Shown in pieces: positions 16,760 through 25,458 of a stretch of 47,624 bases of DNA. How positions within the stretch are numbered: position 1 is the stretch's first letter; each line of letters opens with the position of its first letter. Origin of the DNA: Clostridium sp. LS (GTDB lineage: Bacteria; Bacillota; Clostridia; Clostridiales; Clostridiaceae); NCBI RefSeq assembly GCF_002760435.1, contig NZ_AUUU01000259.1:1-47624 (forward strand). Direction: 5' to 3'. Under the pieces are notes generated by a model. That model was given only the letters and a program-made list of their open reading frames with translations. It ran no database searches and was not told the origin of the DNA. A program made the position numbers and the translations under genes.

Positions 16760-17581
16760 CTATATTTTGTACAGTTTATCTGTCGTTTCTTTGTCTGAAG
16801 GTGTATGAACTGCAATTTTAATTTGAGGGTTACTTGATAAATCAAAACTGGTAAAATCAAAGTTCAACTCACCTAATCCGTCTATTATCAGCTTTTTCCT
16901 AAATTCTTGTTCAAATGCTACATTATGATCCAGCCACAGTTTCTTAAATTCAGGGCTCTCCTCTATCAATTCTTTAATAAAATTATTAAACCATTGATCA
17001 CCTGTATAAATACTACATGAAAGCCTAAATTGAGCAACTATCCACTTTGCAACCTTATTCCATTCTACAAATAATTCCTTATATTTAGGATTAGTAAACA
17101 TTCTCCATATTGTATTTCTCTCTCTCCCATTCATTTTATCAAAATCACCAAAAATAACTTTCGCAGTATTATTCCAGCCAATAACGTTCCAATATTGATC
17201 TGAAGCGAATGAAGGATATGGCTCCAATTTATTAAGTATATTCTGAAATACGTTACTAATAAATTGAGGTTCTCGCAACAATTTTGGCTTTGGCATGGTT
17301 AATTGAGCTAGTGAAAAAATATATTGCATTTCAGTTTCATTTAATAAAAGAGCCTGTCCAATATTTTCTAGAACCTGTTCTGATACCTTTATTGGCCGAT
17401 TTTGTTCAAGCCAAGTATACCAAGTCAAGCTAACATTTGCCAATTGAGCAACTTCCTCACGCTTTAGCCCCAAAGTTCTTCTCCTATTTCCGTAAGGTAA
17501 TCCAACTTGAGTTGGTGAAATCTTATTTCTTCTAGATTTTAAGAATTGGCTTAATTCTTTATATCTTTGTTCATTATTCAT
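16760..17581 (-). CDS. XRE-family regulator with MmyB-like ligand-binding domain
   Basis: 273 residues. The first 85 form the helix-turn-helix typical of this subgroup: LSQFLKSRRNKISP, then RRTLGLKREEVAQLANVSLTWYTWLEQ. The rest is the MmyB-like domain, with SDQYWNVIGWNNTAKVIFGDF near 130-150 and a long helical C-terminus. MmyB-type regulators bind small hydrophobic ligands and often control a neighbouring oxidoreductase. Here the divergent neighbour is a flavodoxin-fold oxidoreductase, 131 bases away. GGAAGGAAT precedes the ATG. It is probably a local regulator of that gene. Confidence 0.9.
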   Translation of the reverse strand: MNNEQRYKELSQFLKSRRNKISPTQVGLPYGNRRRTLGLKREEVAQLANVSLTWYTWLEQNRPIKVSEQVLENIGQALLLNETEMQYIFSLAQLTMPKPKLLREPQFISNVFQNILNKLEPYPSFASDQYWNVIGWNNTAKVIFGDFDKMNGRERNTIWRMFTNPKYKELFVEWNKVAKWIVAQFRLSCSIYTGDQWFNNFIKELIEESPEFKKLWLDHNVAFEQEFRKKLIIDGLGELNFDFTSFDLSSNPQIKIAVHTPSDKETTDKLYKI

Positions 17582-17712
17582 ATTAAACTTATTCCTTCCT
17601 AAAAAATATCCTATTAGCTTTTATAATAGTATAATTTGTAAACTTGTTAAATTATCCCTAACTAAATTATACTAAAAGCAGAAAATAAAAAAAGGTAAAC
17701 GGAGGTATACTT

Positions 17713-18279
17713 ATGAATATAATTGCAGTAAATGGTAGTGGAAGGCCGTTTGGCAACAACCATCATGTCCTAAGTACTTACTTAGATTTTTTTAATAAAA
17801 GCAACCATACTACTGAATTAATCCAGCTTTGTAATCTACAAATTACAAATTGCAAATCTTGTTATAACTGCAAAACAAATGATAATCAATGTATAATTGA
17901 GGATGATATGACCATAATCTCTAAAAAGATTTTAGAATCTGATTTAGTAATTCTTAGCTCACCAATATATATGTGGCAAGTTTCTTCACAAACTAAATTA
18001 TTTATGGAACGACTTTATCCATTTTTTCATTTTGATAGACCTTCTGATATAAAGGATAAGAAACTGATTTTAGTTTTTACACAAGCCTCAGCTGATGAAA
18101 AGTTATTTGAAGCTTACTTTGAACATATTAAAAATTCTATGATTTTTCTAGGTTTTAATGTAATTGATATGATTGTCTTGCCAGGATTACGGAATCCAGA
18201 TGATTATGACAAGTACCCAGATAAAGCAGATAAAATTAAAGACAAATGCAAAGAATACATTAGTAAGCATCTTTCTTAA
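17713..18279 (+). CDS. Flavodoxin-fold NAD(P)H-dependent oxidoreductase
   Basis: 188 residues. The FMN phosphate loop is AVNGSGRPFGNNH at 5-17, followed by NCKSCYNCKTND with three cysteines and SSPIYMWQVSSQTKLFMERLYPFF. This is the iron-sulfur-flavoprotein/FMN-reductase family, which moves electrons from NAD(P)H to small acceptors such as quinones, nitro compounds or flavins. GGAGG lies six bases before the ATG. It is divergent from the MmyB-type regulator. It is shorter than, and only distantly similar to, the two oxidoreductases near 44 and 46 kb. Confidence 0.9.
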   Translation: MNIIAVNGSGRPFGNNHHVLSTYLDFFNKSNHTTELIQLCNLQITNCKSCYNCKTNDNQCIIEDDMTIISKKILESDLVILSSPIYMWQVSSQTKLFMERLYPFFHFDRPSDIKDKKLILVFTQASADEKLFEAYFEHIKNSMIFLGFNVIDMIVLPGLRNPDDYDKYPDKADKIKDKCKEYISKHLS

Positions 18280-18303
18280 ATAAATTATTATTTTTTCAAA
18301 GAA

Positions 18304-18345
18304 GGCCCTTTTAGTTTGAAATTTAAATCATTAACTAAAAGGGCC
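18304..18345. terminator. Bidirectional terminator between convergent genes
   Basis: Perfect 13-base arms GGCCCTTTTAGTT / AACTAAAAGGGCC with a 16-base loop, between the oxidoreductase gene (plus) and the CNNM/CBS gene (minus). Confidence 0.85.
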
Positions 18346-18356
18346 ATTCAAAAATA

Positions 18357-19649
18357 TTATTTACTTATCTTTTTTATCAATACTTTACTTATTCTTTTTC
18401 TATCACATTTTAAAATTATAAATTCATAATTTTCATAGATAACTTTTTCCTTTACTTTCGGATATGATCCTAGCTGAAAATAGACCCACCCTCCAATAGT
18501 ATCTATATTTTCATCTTCGATATCTATTTCCAATAATTCGTTAATATCATCAAGAAGAACCTTTCCATCTACAACATAGCTGCCGTTTTCAGTTTCTCTT
18601 ATATCTTCCTCACCATCATCGTCAAATTCATCTTGAATTTCTCCAACTATTTCTTCTAATATATCCTCAGTAGTTACAAGTCCTGATGTTCCACCAAATT
18701 CATCAATAATTATTGCCATTTGAGCCTTTTCTTCTTTAAAAGTTTTAAATAATTCACTTATTGATAATGATTCAGGAACAAACTTTATTTCTCTAATAAT
18801 TCCTTCTATATTTTCATTACTTTCAAATTTAAGCTTAAATAAGTCCTTAATATGGATAAACCCAATAACATTGTCTTTACTATCTCTACATACTGGATAT
18901 CTTGTTAATTGTTCTTCTAAAACAAACTCTACAATTTCATCAAAGGTATCCTCAATAAAAATACATGCCATATCAGTTCGAGGTATCATGATTTCTCTTA
19001 CAGTTTTCTCCGAAAAATCAAATATATTATCTACAAAAGTTAATTCTGTTTGATCTATTAAACCATGCTTATAGCTATCCTCAACCAAAAGCTTTATTTC
19101 TTCATCTGTATGAGCAGCTTCCTGCTCATCAATCTGTGAAATTCCAAATATCTTTAATACTAAATTTGTACTATGATTAAAAGTCCACATTATTGGATAA
19201 GTTAGCTTATAAAATGCTATAAGCGGCAAAGCTGTATACAAAGCTATTTTTTCTGTATTTATAATTGCTAATGATTTAGGAGCTAACTCTCCAAGAACAA
19301 TATGAAGTCCAGTTATGATAGAAAATCCTAAAACAACTGCAATTGAGTGTAACGTAATTTCTGGTAGATTAAATAAATTAATTAATGGTCTTAACATATC
19401 TGCGAGCGTTGGCTCTCCAACCCAACCTAAACCTAAAGAAGCTAGAGTTATTCCTAGTTGACAAGCAGATAAATACGCATTTAAGTCTGTAACAACTCTT
19501 AAAGTATGTATAGCATTTTTATCTCCTTCAAGAGATAAGGTTTCTATCCTAGATTTTCTTACCTTTACCATTGCAAATTCTGTTGCTACAAAAAAACCAT
19601 TCATAAATACTAAAAAAATTACAATGATAATATTTGTTATAATAATCAT
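18357..19649 (-). CDS. CNNM/HlyC-CorC-family membrane protein with CBS pair
   Basis: 430 residues. Residues 1-190 are the CNNM (DUF21) membrane domain with several helices (LSACQLGITLASLGLGWVGEPTLA, VLGELAPKSLAI). Residues about 205-325 are two CBS domains (MIPRTDMACIF; IIDEFGGTSGLVTTEDILEEIVGEI). Residues about 340-425 are the CorC_HlyC domain. Relatives take part in magnesium or sodium/magnesium balance; the old name haemolysin is not supported. The nearest strong ribosome site, GGAGG, is about 15 bases before the ATG, longer than usual, so the exact start is uncertain. Confidence 0.9.
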   Translation of the reverse strand: MIIITNIIIVIFLVFMNGFFVATEFAMVKVRKSRIETLSLEGDKNAIHTLRVVTDLNAYLSACQLGITLASLGLGWVGEPTLADMLRPLINLFNLPEITLHSIAVVLGFSIITGLHIVLGELAPKSLAIINTEKIALYTALPLIAFYKLTYPIMWTFNHSTNLVLKIFGISQIDEQEAAHTDEEIKLLVEDSYKHGLIDQTELTFVDNIFDFSEKTVREIMIPRTDMACIFIEDTFDEIVEFVLEEQLTRYPVCRDSKDNVIGFIHIKDLFKLKFESNENIEGIIREIKFVPESLSISELFKTFKEEKAQMAIIIDEFGGTSGLVTTEDILEEIVGEIQDEFDDDGEEDIRETENGSYVVDGKVLLDDINELLEIDIEDENIDTIGGWVYFQLGSYPKVKEKVIYENYEFIILKCDRKRISKVLIKKISK

Positions 19650-20105
19650 AATATTGATAGTTTCCCTCCTAAGTTGATGTAGTAAATATACTACTTAATA
19701 CTATCTTAAATAATAAGTAATATTATACCACATATTATTTATTAAATTTTAAGATAAGGTTAAATAATTATTTTTTTTGATTTTAAATTTAAAATTAAAC
19801 GTATGCAAATCTATGTATATTGCTAATGTAATGCTTTTAGTACAAAATAATAAAAAATATAGAACATATACTTCATTTTTACCTATATTGAGATTAATTA
19901 TATCATTTATATTAATAAAAAAGGCATAAAACAATTCTTCTGTTTAATACCTTTTTTATAAACATACTTTTTCCATTTATTGTCTACATATAAATTAAAA
20001 CAATTTATTTTAGTTTCTAGATAAATTTTAGAATAAAATTTATCTAGAAAGAGAACATAAAATTAACTGTTCGAATTCTTTCAAGCATATTAAAGGAGGA
20101 TTACA
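19650..20105. other. Divergent intergenic region with two dyads
   Basis: 456 bases between the CNNM gene and the binding-protein gene. It holds an imperfect hairpin at 19918-19956 with an A run before and a T run after, and a perfect palindrome at 20014-20050. A short frame at 19749-19934 on the minus strand has no ribosome site and is not counted as a gene. Confidence 0.5.
20014..20050. promoter_or_regulatory. Perfect 16-base inverted repeat before the binding-protein gene
   Basis: TTTCTAGATAAATTTT and its exact complement are separated by AGAAT. It lies 55 bases before the ATG of the sugar-binding protein gene. It lacks a T tract immediately after, so an operator or a 5' untranslated stem is as likely as a terminator. 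Confidence 0.6.
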
Positions 20106-21158
20106 ATGAAAATATTTAGAAAAACATTTATCTTTATTATAATTTTAATCTTATTCTTTATCACATTTATAGGTAGTACTAAAAATAGTATATGTACAAG
20201 TGCCCAAACTGTTCCTGGAAAAACTATTAGAGTTGTTGTCCTCATATCATCCTTTGATGATGCCTATATTTCTTTAGTTCGACAAAATTTAGAAAGTATT
20301 CAAAAGGAGAATAGCGGGAAAATTGAATTTTTTTTCTTTGATGGTAAAGGAAATCAAGATATACAAAATGAAACTATGACTTCAGTCTTTGAAACTGATT
20401 TTGATTTAATATTAGCAAACTTAGTTGATATTAGTACAAATACAGTAGATTCATTCATTAATAAAGTTAAGCAAAAAAATGTTCCTGTAATTTTATTTAA
20501 TATAGCTCCAGTAGTGACAGATTCTATTAAATCTTATCCAAAAGCTTTCGTCGTTGCAACAGATGCAGCACAATCTGGTATGTTGCAAGGAAAAATTATT
20601 GTCAACGAATGGACTAATAATAAAGCACTGATTGATAAAAATAAAGATAATATACTTCAATATGTTATGATAACAAGTAAAAGTAATAATACTTTAACTT
20701 CTGCGCGAACTAAATATTCAGTTTCAACAATTAATGATGCCGGTATAAAGACCCAAGAAATTGCAAAAGTTACTTCAGGGAATACCAAAGAGTCTGCAAA
20801 AGTTGACTTCGAACAAATATTTTTACGTTTCAGTACAAAAATTGAATCAATAATTGCTAATGATGATACAATGGCTATAGGTGCCATTGAAGCTTTACAA
20901 AAATATGGCTATAACACAGGCGATCCCTCAAAAACAATTCCAGTAGTTGGCGCTAACGCCATACCAGAGGCAAGGGAATTAATTAAAAGGGGTATAATGA
21001 CTGGGACAGTCGTTCAAGACGCTCCAGCTATGGCTGAGGCACTTTATAAAATTGGAATGAATTTAGTTTACAATAAAAATCCTCTTGATAATACCAATTA
21101 CAAATTTAATGAAACTGGTGTTGTAATCGAAATGCCTTATTATGAGTATAAAAAATAG
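20106..21158 (+). CDS. Periplasmic-binding-type galactose/ribose-like binding protein, orphan
   Basis: 350 residues. A basic start and one hydrophobic stretch (residues 7-24) give export or anchoring; no lipobox cysteine is at the expected place. The rest follows the type I sugar-binding fold: RVVVLISSFDDAYISLVRQNLESIQKEN, LILANLVDISTN, VILFNIAPV, IIANDDTMAIGAIEALQKYG and PVVGANAIPEARELIKRGIMTGTVVQDA. It resembles MglB-type galactose-binding proteins. No ABC permease or ATPase gene is adjacent, so it may feed a transporter encoded elsewhere or act as the extracellular part of a sensor. AGGAGG precedes the ATG. Confidence 0.88.
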   Translation: MKIFRKTFIFIIILILFFITFIGSTKNSICTSAQTVPGKTIRVVVLISSFDDAYISLVRQNLESIQKENSGKIEFFFFDGKGNQDIQNETMTSVFETDFDLILANLVDISTNTVDSFINKVKQKNVPVILFNIAPVVTDSIKSYPKAFVVATDAAQSGMLQGKIIVNEWTNNKALIDKNKDNILQYVMITSKSNNTLTSARTKYSVSTINDAGIKTQEIAKVTSGNTKESAKVDFEQIFLRFSTKIESIIANDDTMAIGAIEALQKYGYNTGDPSKTIPVVGANAIPEARELIKRGIMTGTVVQDAPAMAEALYKIGMNLVYNKNPLDNTNYKFNETGVVIEMPYYEYKK

Positions 21159-21269
21159 TTATAATATAATATTTAACCATCAAATATTATAACCATATTT
21201 TATTATTATAAAAATTAAATACAATCATTTATTATATTTTTCCCAAAATTTAATATTACATAACGTGAA

Positions 21270-21292
21270 AGAGCAGCCATAAAGGCTACTCT
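21270..21292 (-). terminator. Weak hairpin after the coiled-coil gene
   Basis: AGAGCAGCC / GGCTACTCT arms, fully paired on the minus strand with one T-G pair, five-base loop, poor T tract. It lies 23 bases beyond the stop codon. Confidence 0.45.
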
Positions 21293-21314
21293 TAAAACTC
21301 TATCAAAACTTCTT

Positions 21315-21743
21315 TTACTTTCCATCTTTATTATAGATTGAAGGTAATGCTGCTTGAATTTGACTTAATTGATTTTTAAGTTTTTCATTTTCTTCCTTTA
21401 ATTTAGCGTTAATGTCTTGCAATTGTTTTATGCCATATACCTGATTTAATAGTGCATCTTTTCCTGCACTAATCTCACCAATTATATTTTCCTTTAATTC
21501 AGTAATATCTTTTTGTGTCAATTCAGGAAATTTTGAAATCAACGTTTGATCAAATTTATCCATTTTTAGCTTTAACATATTTTCTATTGTGTTTGAGATT
21601 CCAAAATCTTCATCAATCATATCCCATATTTCTTTAGCTTTTGTTACGTAATTAGGATGTTTTAACATTTCTTTCTTCAGTCCAGTTTTTTCTAATCTGC
21701 TCGATATTACTTTTTCAATCGGCTTAATAATTGTTTCTAACAT
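21315..21743 (-). CDS. Hypothetical protein with C-terminal coiled coil
   Basis: 142 residues, soluble and highly charged. The first 100 residues are helical (MLETIIKPIEKVISSRLEK start, an acidic middle IWDMIDEDFG). Residues about 103-131 form a clear heptad-patterned coiled coil (LQDINAKLKEENEKLKNQLSQI). No enzyme motif or signal. AGAAGG precedes the ATG by about 11 bases. It stands alone. Oligomerisation through the coil is likely; I cannot name a function. Confidence 0.7.
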   Translation of the reverse strand: MLETIIKPIEKVISSRLEKTGLKKEMLKHPNYVTKAKEIWDMIDEDFGISNTIENMLKLKMDKFDQTLISKFPELTQKDITELKENIIGEISAGKDALLNQVYGIKQLQDINAKLKEENEKLKNQLSQIQAALPSIYNKDGK

Positions 21744-21830
21744 TAAGAGTACCCTTCTTTCTTATTTTATATTTAATAATATGAAATACTTACTATAAAG
21801 GCTACTCCTTAATTACTAATTAGAATAAAA

Positions 21831-21856
21831 AATGCAGCCAAATACTTGACTGCATT
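21831..21856 (-). terminator. Minus-strand terminator with no obvious gene
   Basis: AATGCAGTCAA pairs with TTGGCTGCATT (one T-G pair) around a four-base loop, then TTTTATTC. The nearest minus-strand gene, lepB, already has its own terminator 255 bases upstream. Confidence 0.6.
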
Positions 21857-22110
21857 AATGATATAAGATTATGAGATTATGAGTTATTGAGATTCTTGGG
21901 ATTTGTTTTTCTGTGTATGTATATATAATAACATAATGTGACAAAATAATCTATATATTTTACTTTTTTATCTACATTTTTTTATTTCCGACTGTAATTC
22001 CGTCATTTTTTACAATATTTGTGGCTTTTTTATCTATTACTATATCTTTGCTCTTCTCCCTCATTAATACCATAATTAATATATAAACGCCAGATAAATT
22101 TTATTAAAAA

Positions 22111-22160
22111 TAACACAATATTGGTTAGTTTTCACATAAAAGCTAACCAATATTGTGTTA
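22111..22160 (-). terminator. lepB: Terminator after lepB
   Basis: Perfect 18-base arms (TAACACAATATTGGTTAG and complement) with a 14-base loop and a TTTTTAATAA tail on the minus strand, 24 bases beyond the lepB stop. Confidence 0.9.
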
Positions 22161-22183
22161 CCAATGTATTTTTAACAATCACA

Positions 22184-22726
22184 TTATTTTAGTTTTCCAA
22201 AATCATTAAACTGATAAAATACGAATTGAGCTTTTCCTTCAATTTTTGAACTATCTATATAATGATCTTTCCAATATCGAGCATCCAATGATATTGGCCT
22301 ATTGTCTCCTAGGAAGAAGTACTTGCCCTCCGGCACTTCAAAATTTCCATTATATTGGTCTTTATTTTTTACATAATCCTCGTTTAATTTTTCACCATTT
22401 ACAGATACTTCGCCATTTCTTATTTCTATCTTATCCCCTGGTAATCCTATTAACCTCTTTACCAACGTCTCACCAAGTTCATCAGAATAAAATACAATTA
22501 TATCTCCTCTTTTAAGGTTCCCATAATTATATATCCTAGTTACTAATACTTTATCATCTTTATTTATTGTTGGAATCATTGATCCCGTAGGAACATATAC
22601 ATTAAAAAATACAAATTGCCTTAATAGAAACACTATTACTAACGCACTAAGTATTGGAATTACCCATTCTTTAAAAAAATTACTTTTCTCTGTTCCTTTT
22701 TTTTTAATTTCATTATTCTCTTCCAA
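22184..22726 (-). CDS. lepB: Signal peptidase I, probable TTG start
   Basis: About 180 residues, the usual size of Gram-positive type I signal peptidases. A charged tail is followed by one membrane helix (residues about 20-40), then the S26 boxes: PTGSMIPT with catalytic S49, KRGDIIVF, ETLVKRLIGLPGDKIEI with general base K90, and FFLGDNRPISLDARYW. It removes signal peptides outside the membrane. An in-frame ATG at 22750 has no ribosome site, while GAGGTGGGAG stands five bases before TTG 22724-22726, so I take the TTG. Confidence 0.93.
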   Translation of the reverse strand: MEENNEIKKKGTEKSNFFKEWVIPILSALVIVFLLRQFVFFNVYVPTGSMIPTINKDDKVLVTRIYNYGNLKRGDIIVFYSDELGETLVKRLIGLPGDKIEIRNGEVSVNGEKLNEDYVKNKDQYNGNFEVPEGKYFFLGDNRPISLDARYWKDHYIDSSKIEGKAQFVFYQFNDFGKLK

Positions 22727-22933
22727 ACTAACTCCCACCTCAAACTGCATATTTTTTAATAGTCTTAGATATATTATACTTTTATCTTTTTATCACTTCT
22801 TAATATATCCTCTTTACTAACTATTTTCAACTCCCATGCTTTAAATTATACAGATTATTAATTTTCTAAAGAGATATTACTTAAGCTCATTACGAATAAA
22901 AAATAATTTTTCCTATTACCTTTTATACATATA

Positions 22934-24613
22934 CTATTCAAGAACAAATCCAGAGTCACTTTTAATAGCTTCAATAAAGGCCTTTGCAATCTCTGGATCG
23001 AATTGTGTTCCTGCACATCTTTCAATTTCTATTAAGCCCTCTTCACAAGTTTTCCTATTATTATATGGTCTATTTGATGTCATTGCATCGAAGCTGTCTA
23101 CAACTGTAAGAACTCTTGCTAGATAAGGTATTGCCTCACCTTTTAATCCACTTGGATAACCATTACCATCATATCTTTCATGGTGATATAAAATTAATGG
23201 ACTTATATCCTGCAGTGATTCCACAGATTGAATAATTTCCACGCCGTTAACAGGATGCTGTTTCAACTCTTCCCATTCTTCATTAGTAAGCTTCATCTTT
23301 TTTAGAAGTATTTCTTTACTAATATTAATTTTACCTATGTCATGCATGTAAGCACCATATATTAAAATTTCCCTGCTCTTTTTGTTCAGTTTAAGCTTAT
23401 CAGCAATAATCCTACAGTAGCTTACAACTCTTTCAACATGTCCATAAGTATATTTATCCTTAGCATTAATAACGCTGATTAAAGTTTTAATAGATGCAAC
23501 AAGCTCAATATCTTTTTCGTCTATATTCTTTTTGATTTCATCTAAAATTGATGTGTAAACCTCAACCCTATTTTTATTAAAAAACTTTGCCCTATATAGA
23601 GCATCATCGGCACTTTTTATTAACTCCACATCATTTTTAGCTTTATCTGGATAAACAGATACCCCTATTGATGCAGTAATTTTATTTCCAGGCTGAGTCT
23701 CCTCTCCTTCGAAATATGTACATTCTATTTTTTCTCTTAATTTTTCTGCTACACTCAATGCCTGTTCTTCACTTGTATCCGGCAATAATATCGCAAATTC
23801 CTCTCCACCATACCTTGCAGCTATGTCTTGACTTCGTATGCTTACCTTAATAATCTCTCCTATTAATTTAAGAACATAATCTCCCTTTTGATGTCCATGG
23901 GTATCATTATATTGTTTAAAATAATCTATATCTAAAAAAATCATGGATACAGGCATATTATTCCTTTCTCCACTCCTAATTTTCTCTATTAATGTATCAT
24001 AAAAATATCTATGATTATACAACTCAGTGAGCCCATCAATATTGGCAATCTCTTCTAATTTATTTATATGTTCTCCTTCGATTTTTACATAAAAGCCCAA
24101 AGGCCACGCTGTTAATATAAATATTCCCGCTAAAATTAAGTCATTTTCAAAATACGTATTTATAACTGTATTTGGTTCAATAAAAAGATCCATTGATAAA
24201 ATAATTATCGCTGAAATACTTGAAACTATAATTCCTTGCTTCATACCTGATTGAATTGTTGTCGTAATTATTATAAACAGATACAAAAATTTATATGGAC
24301 TTTTATCTGCACCACAGATAAATATTACTCCTGAGAATAATGCTATAAAGAGCAGTGTCTCAATCTTATTAGTTGCTACTGAAAAGCTATTTTTAGTTGA
24401 AAACAACCATCCTAGATAAATTAAAATTAAAAGTAATAATGGCACAAACAGACCCACAAGTGTATACGACGACTTTGAGGCAATTACCTCCAAACTATCG
24501 CTTTTAACAAATTCCTTGCAGAATATAATACCTATAAGTAAAAGCGAGGATAATTTTACTATGGATACTATATCGTTTATTTGCTTTTGTCTATTGTTCT
24601 TTACGTTTCTCAT
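22934..24613 (-). CDS. Membrane GGDEF plus HD-GYP protein (c-di-GMP turnover)
   Basis: 559 residues. Residues 20-175 hold about six membrane helices forming an unnamed sensor region. The GGDEF domain (about 190-355) has an intact active site GGEEF at 269-273 and an allosteric RxxD site, R260-D263, five residues before it, so diguanylate cyclase activity and product inhibition are expected. The HD-GYP domain (about 365-550) has HD at 424-425, HHERYDGNGYP at 477-487 and so should degrade c-di-GMP. Both activities look intact. GAGGT precedes the ATG. The gene follows agrD by 59 bases on the same strand and probably belongs to the Agr operon. Confidence 0.93.
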   Translation of the reverse strand: MRNVKNNRQKQINDIVSIVKLSSLLLIGIIFCKEFVKSDSLEVIASKSSYTLVGLFVPLLLLILIYLGWLFSTKNSFSVATNKIETLLFIALFSGVIFICGADKSPYKFLYLFIIITTTIQSGMKQGIIVSSISAIIILSMDLFIEPNTVINTYFENDLILAGIFILTAWPLGFYVKIEGEHINKLEEIANIDGLTELYNHRYFYDTLIEKIRSGERNNMPVSMIFLDIDYFKQYNDTHGHQKGDYVLKLIGEIIKVSIRSQDIAARYGGEEFAILLPDTSEEQALSVAEKLREKIECTYFEGEETQPGNKITASIGVSVYPDKAKNDVELIKSADDALYRAKFFNKNRVEVYTSILDEIKKNIDEKDIELVASIKTLISVINAKDKYTYGHVERVVSYCRIIADKLKLNKKSREILIYGAYMHDIGKINISKEILLKKMKLTNEEWEELKQHPVNGVEIIQSVESLQDISPLILYHHERYDGNGYPSGLKGEAIPYLARVLTVVDSFDAMTSNRPYNNRKTCEEGLIEIERCAGTQFDPEIAKAFIEAIKSDSGFVLE

Positions 24614-24672
24614 ATAATATACCTCATAATAATCATAATGAGACTGAAATATCCAGCCTCATCTTTTGCTAA

Positions 24673-24798
24673 TTATTCATCTCTTAAGCATTTTGGTTCT
24701 TCTGGTTGATATATGGCAAAAACACATGCTGAAGTTGCTATGATTGAAGCAAAAACTGTTGCTGCTGTTGCTATAGTCATTAAAATCTTCTTTTTCAA
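24673..24798 (-). CDS. agrD: AgrD-type cyclic lactone autoinducer precursor, TTG start
   Basis: A 41-residue peptide starting at TTG (24796-24798), with GGAGGTG seven bases upstream. The N-terminal amphipathic leader (MKKKILMTIATAATVFASII) is followed by SACVFAIY and the acidic C-terminal tail QPEEPKCLRDE. This is the AgrD plan: leader, a cysteine that closes a thiolactone with a residue four positions on, and a charged recognition tail with the usual PEEP-like motif. A five-membered ring C25-V-F-A-I29 is the simplest prediction; one residue longer is possible. It lies 27 bases after agrB, whose product should process it. Confidence 0.9.
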   Translation of the reverse strand: MKKKILMTIATAATVFASIIATSACVFAIYQPEEPKCLRDE

Positions 24799-24825
24799 TT
24801 AATACACCTCCTTTTAAATTAAATC

Positions 24826-25458
24826 TTATTTAAAGAGTTTATCTAATCTTCTTACAACTAAATGACCATATTTAGTTAGTGAAAAAACTTGCCATAGCAT
24901 TCCCATGCAGATACATAAAGAATATTTTAGTGCATTTGTAGTACTATTAAAGTAAAATGATACGATTTCAACTATAACAATAATTAAATAAACACTCAAA
25001 ATCATCATGGAATTCTTTTTTAATCTATTTCTCTTTTGAAGATTCTTTATAGGCTTGGCTGGACTATCTACAGGTGCTAATTTTTTCACAACATAATACG
25101 ACCATATAAATGCAAAAATCCCCCCTAAAACAACAAATTTAAAATCAATAATCATGTATTTCGATATTAATCCTAGGCCAACACTAATTACAGTTCCAAT
25201 TACAGCGCATCCTCCTGGCGAACTGGCATGAACTCCTCCTGAAGCTTTTCTTAGTATACTAATTGTAAAAGCTACTATTAATGCTTCTTCACAAACATCA
25301 AAAATTAATCCAAAAATCATTACAAGCAATATGCAAATTCCCATTTGAATAAAAGCTAATATACCGTAATTTATTACTTCTCTCTGATCATCACCTAAAT
25401 TTAATTCTTCTGAAATATTATTTGAAATTCTTTTACATATATTTTCAATTCTTATCAT
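24826..25458 (-). CDS. agrB: AgrB peptide-processing membrane protease
   Basis: 210 residues with about five or six membrane helices. The catalytic pair is in place: GGVHASSPGGC gives H77 and C84, the same numbers as in Staphylococcus AgrB. AgrB trims AgrD at its C-terminus and closes the thiolactone. Its start overlaps the previous gene by 14 bases, so translation is probably coupled. agrD follows by 27 bases. Confidence 0.95.
   Translation of the reverse strand: MIRIENICKRISNNISEELNLGDDQREVINYGILAFIQMGICILLVMIFGLIFDVCEEALIVAFTISILRKASGGVHASSPGGCAVIGTVISVGLGLISKYMIIDFKFVVLGGIFAFIWSYYVVKKLAPVDSPAKPIKNLQKRNRLKKNSMMILSVYLIIVIVEIVSFYFNSTTNALKYSLCICMGMLWQVFSLTKYGHLVVRRLDKLFK

Larger units (their letters stand above)
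21744..22183. other. Intergenic region with a possible small RNA
   Basis: 440 bases between lepB and the coiled-coil gene, both on the minus strand. Besides the lepB terminator it contains a second minus-strand terminator (21831-21856) with a promoter-like TTGTCA at 21939-21944 about 85 bases before it. The stretch between holds short direct repeats of CTCATAAT. A 33-codon frame at 21972-22073 (minus) lacks a ribosome site. Confidence 0.4.

Noticed and set aside
19749..19934. 61-codon minus-strand frame between the CNNM and binding-protein genes
   Set aside because: No ribosome site, extreme A/T composition, and it overlaps a terminator-like hairpin.
21972..22073. 33-codon minus-strand frame downstream of lepB
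   Set aside because: It looks faintly coding, but neither ATG has a ribosome site and nothing about it is recognisable.
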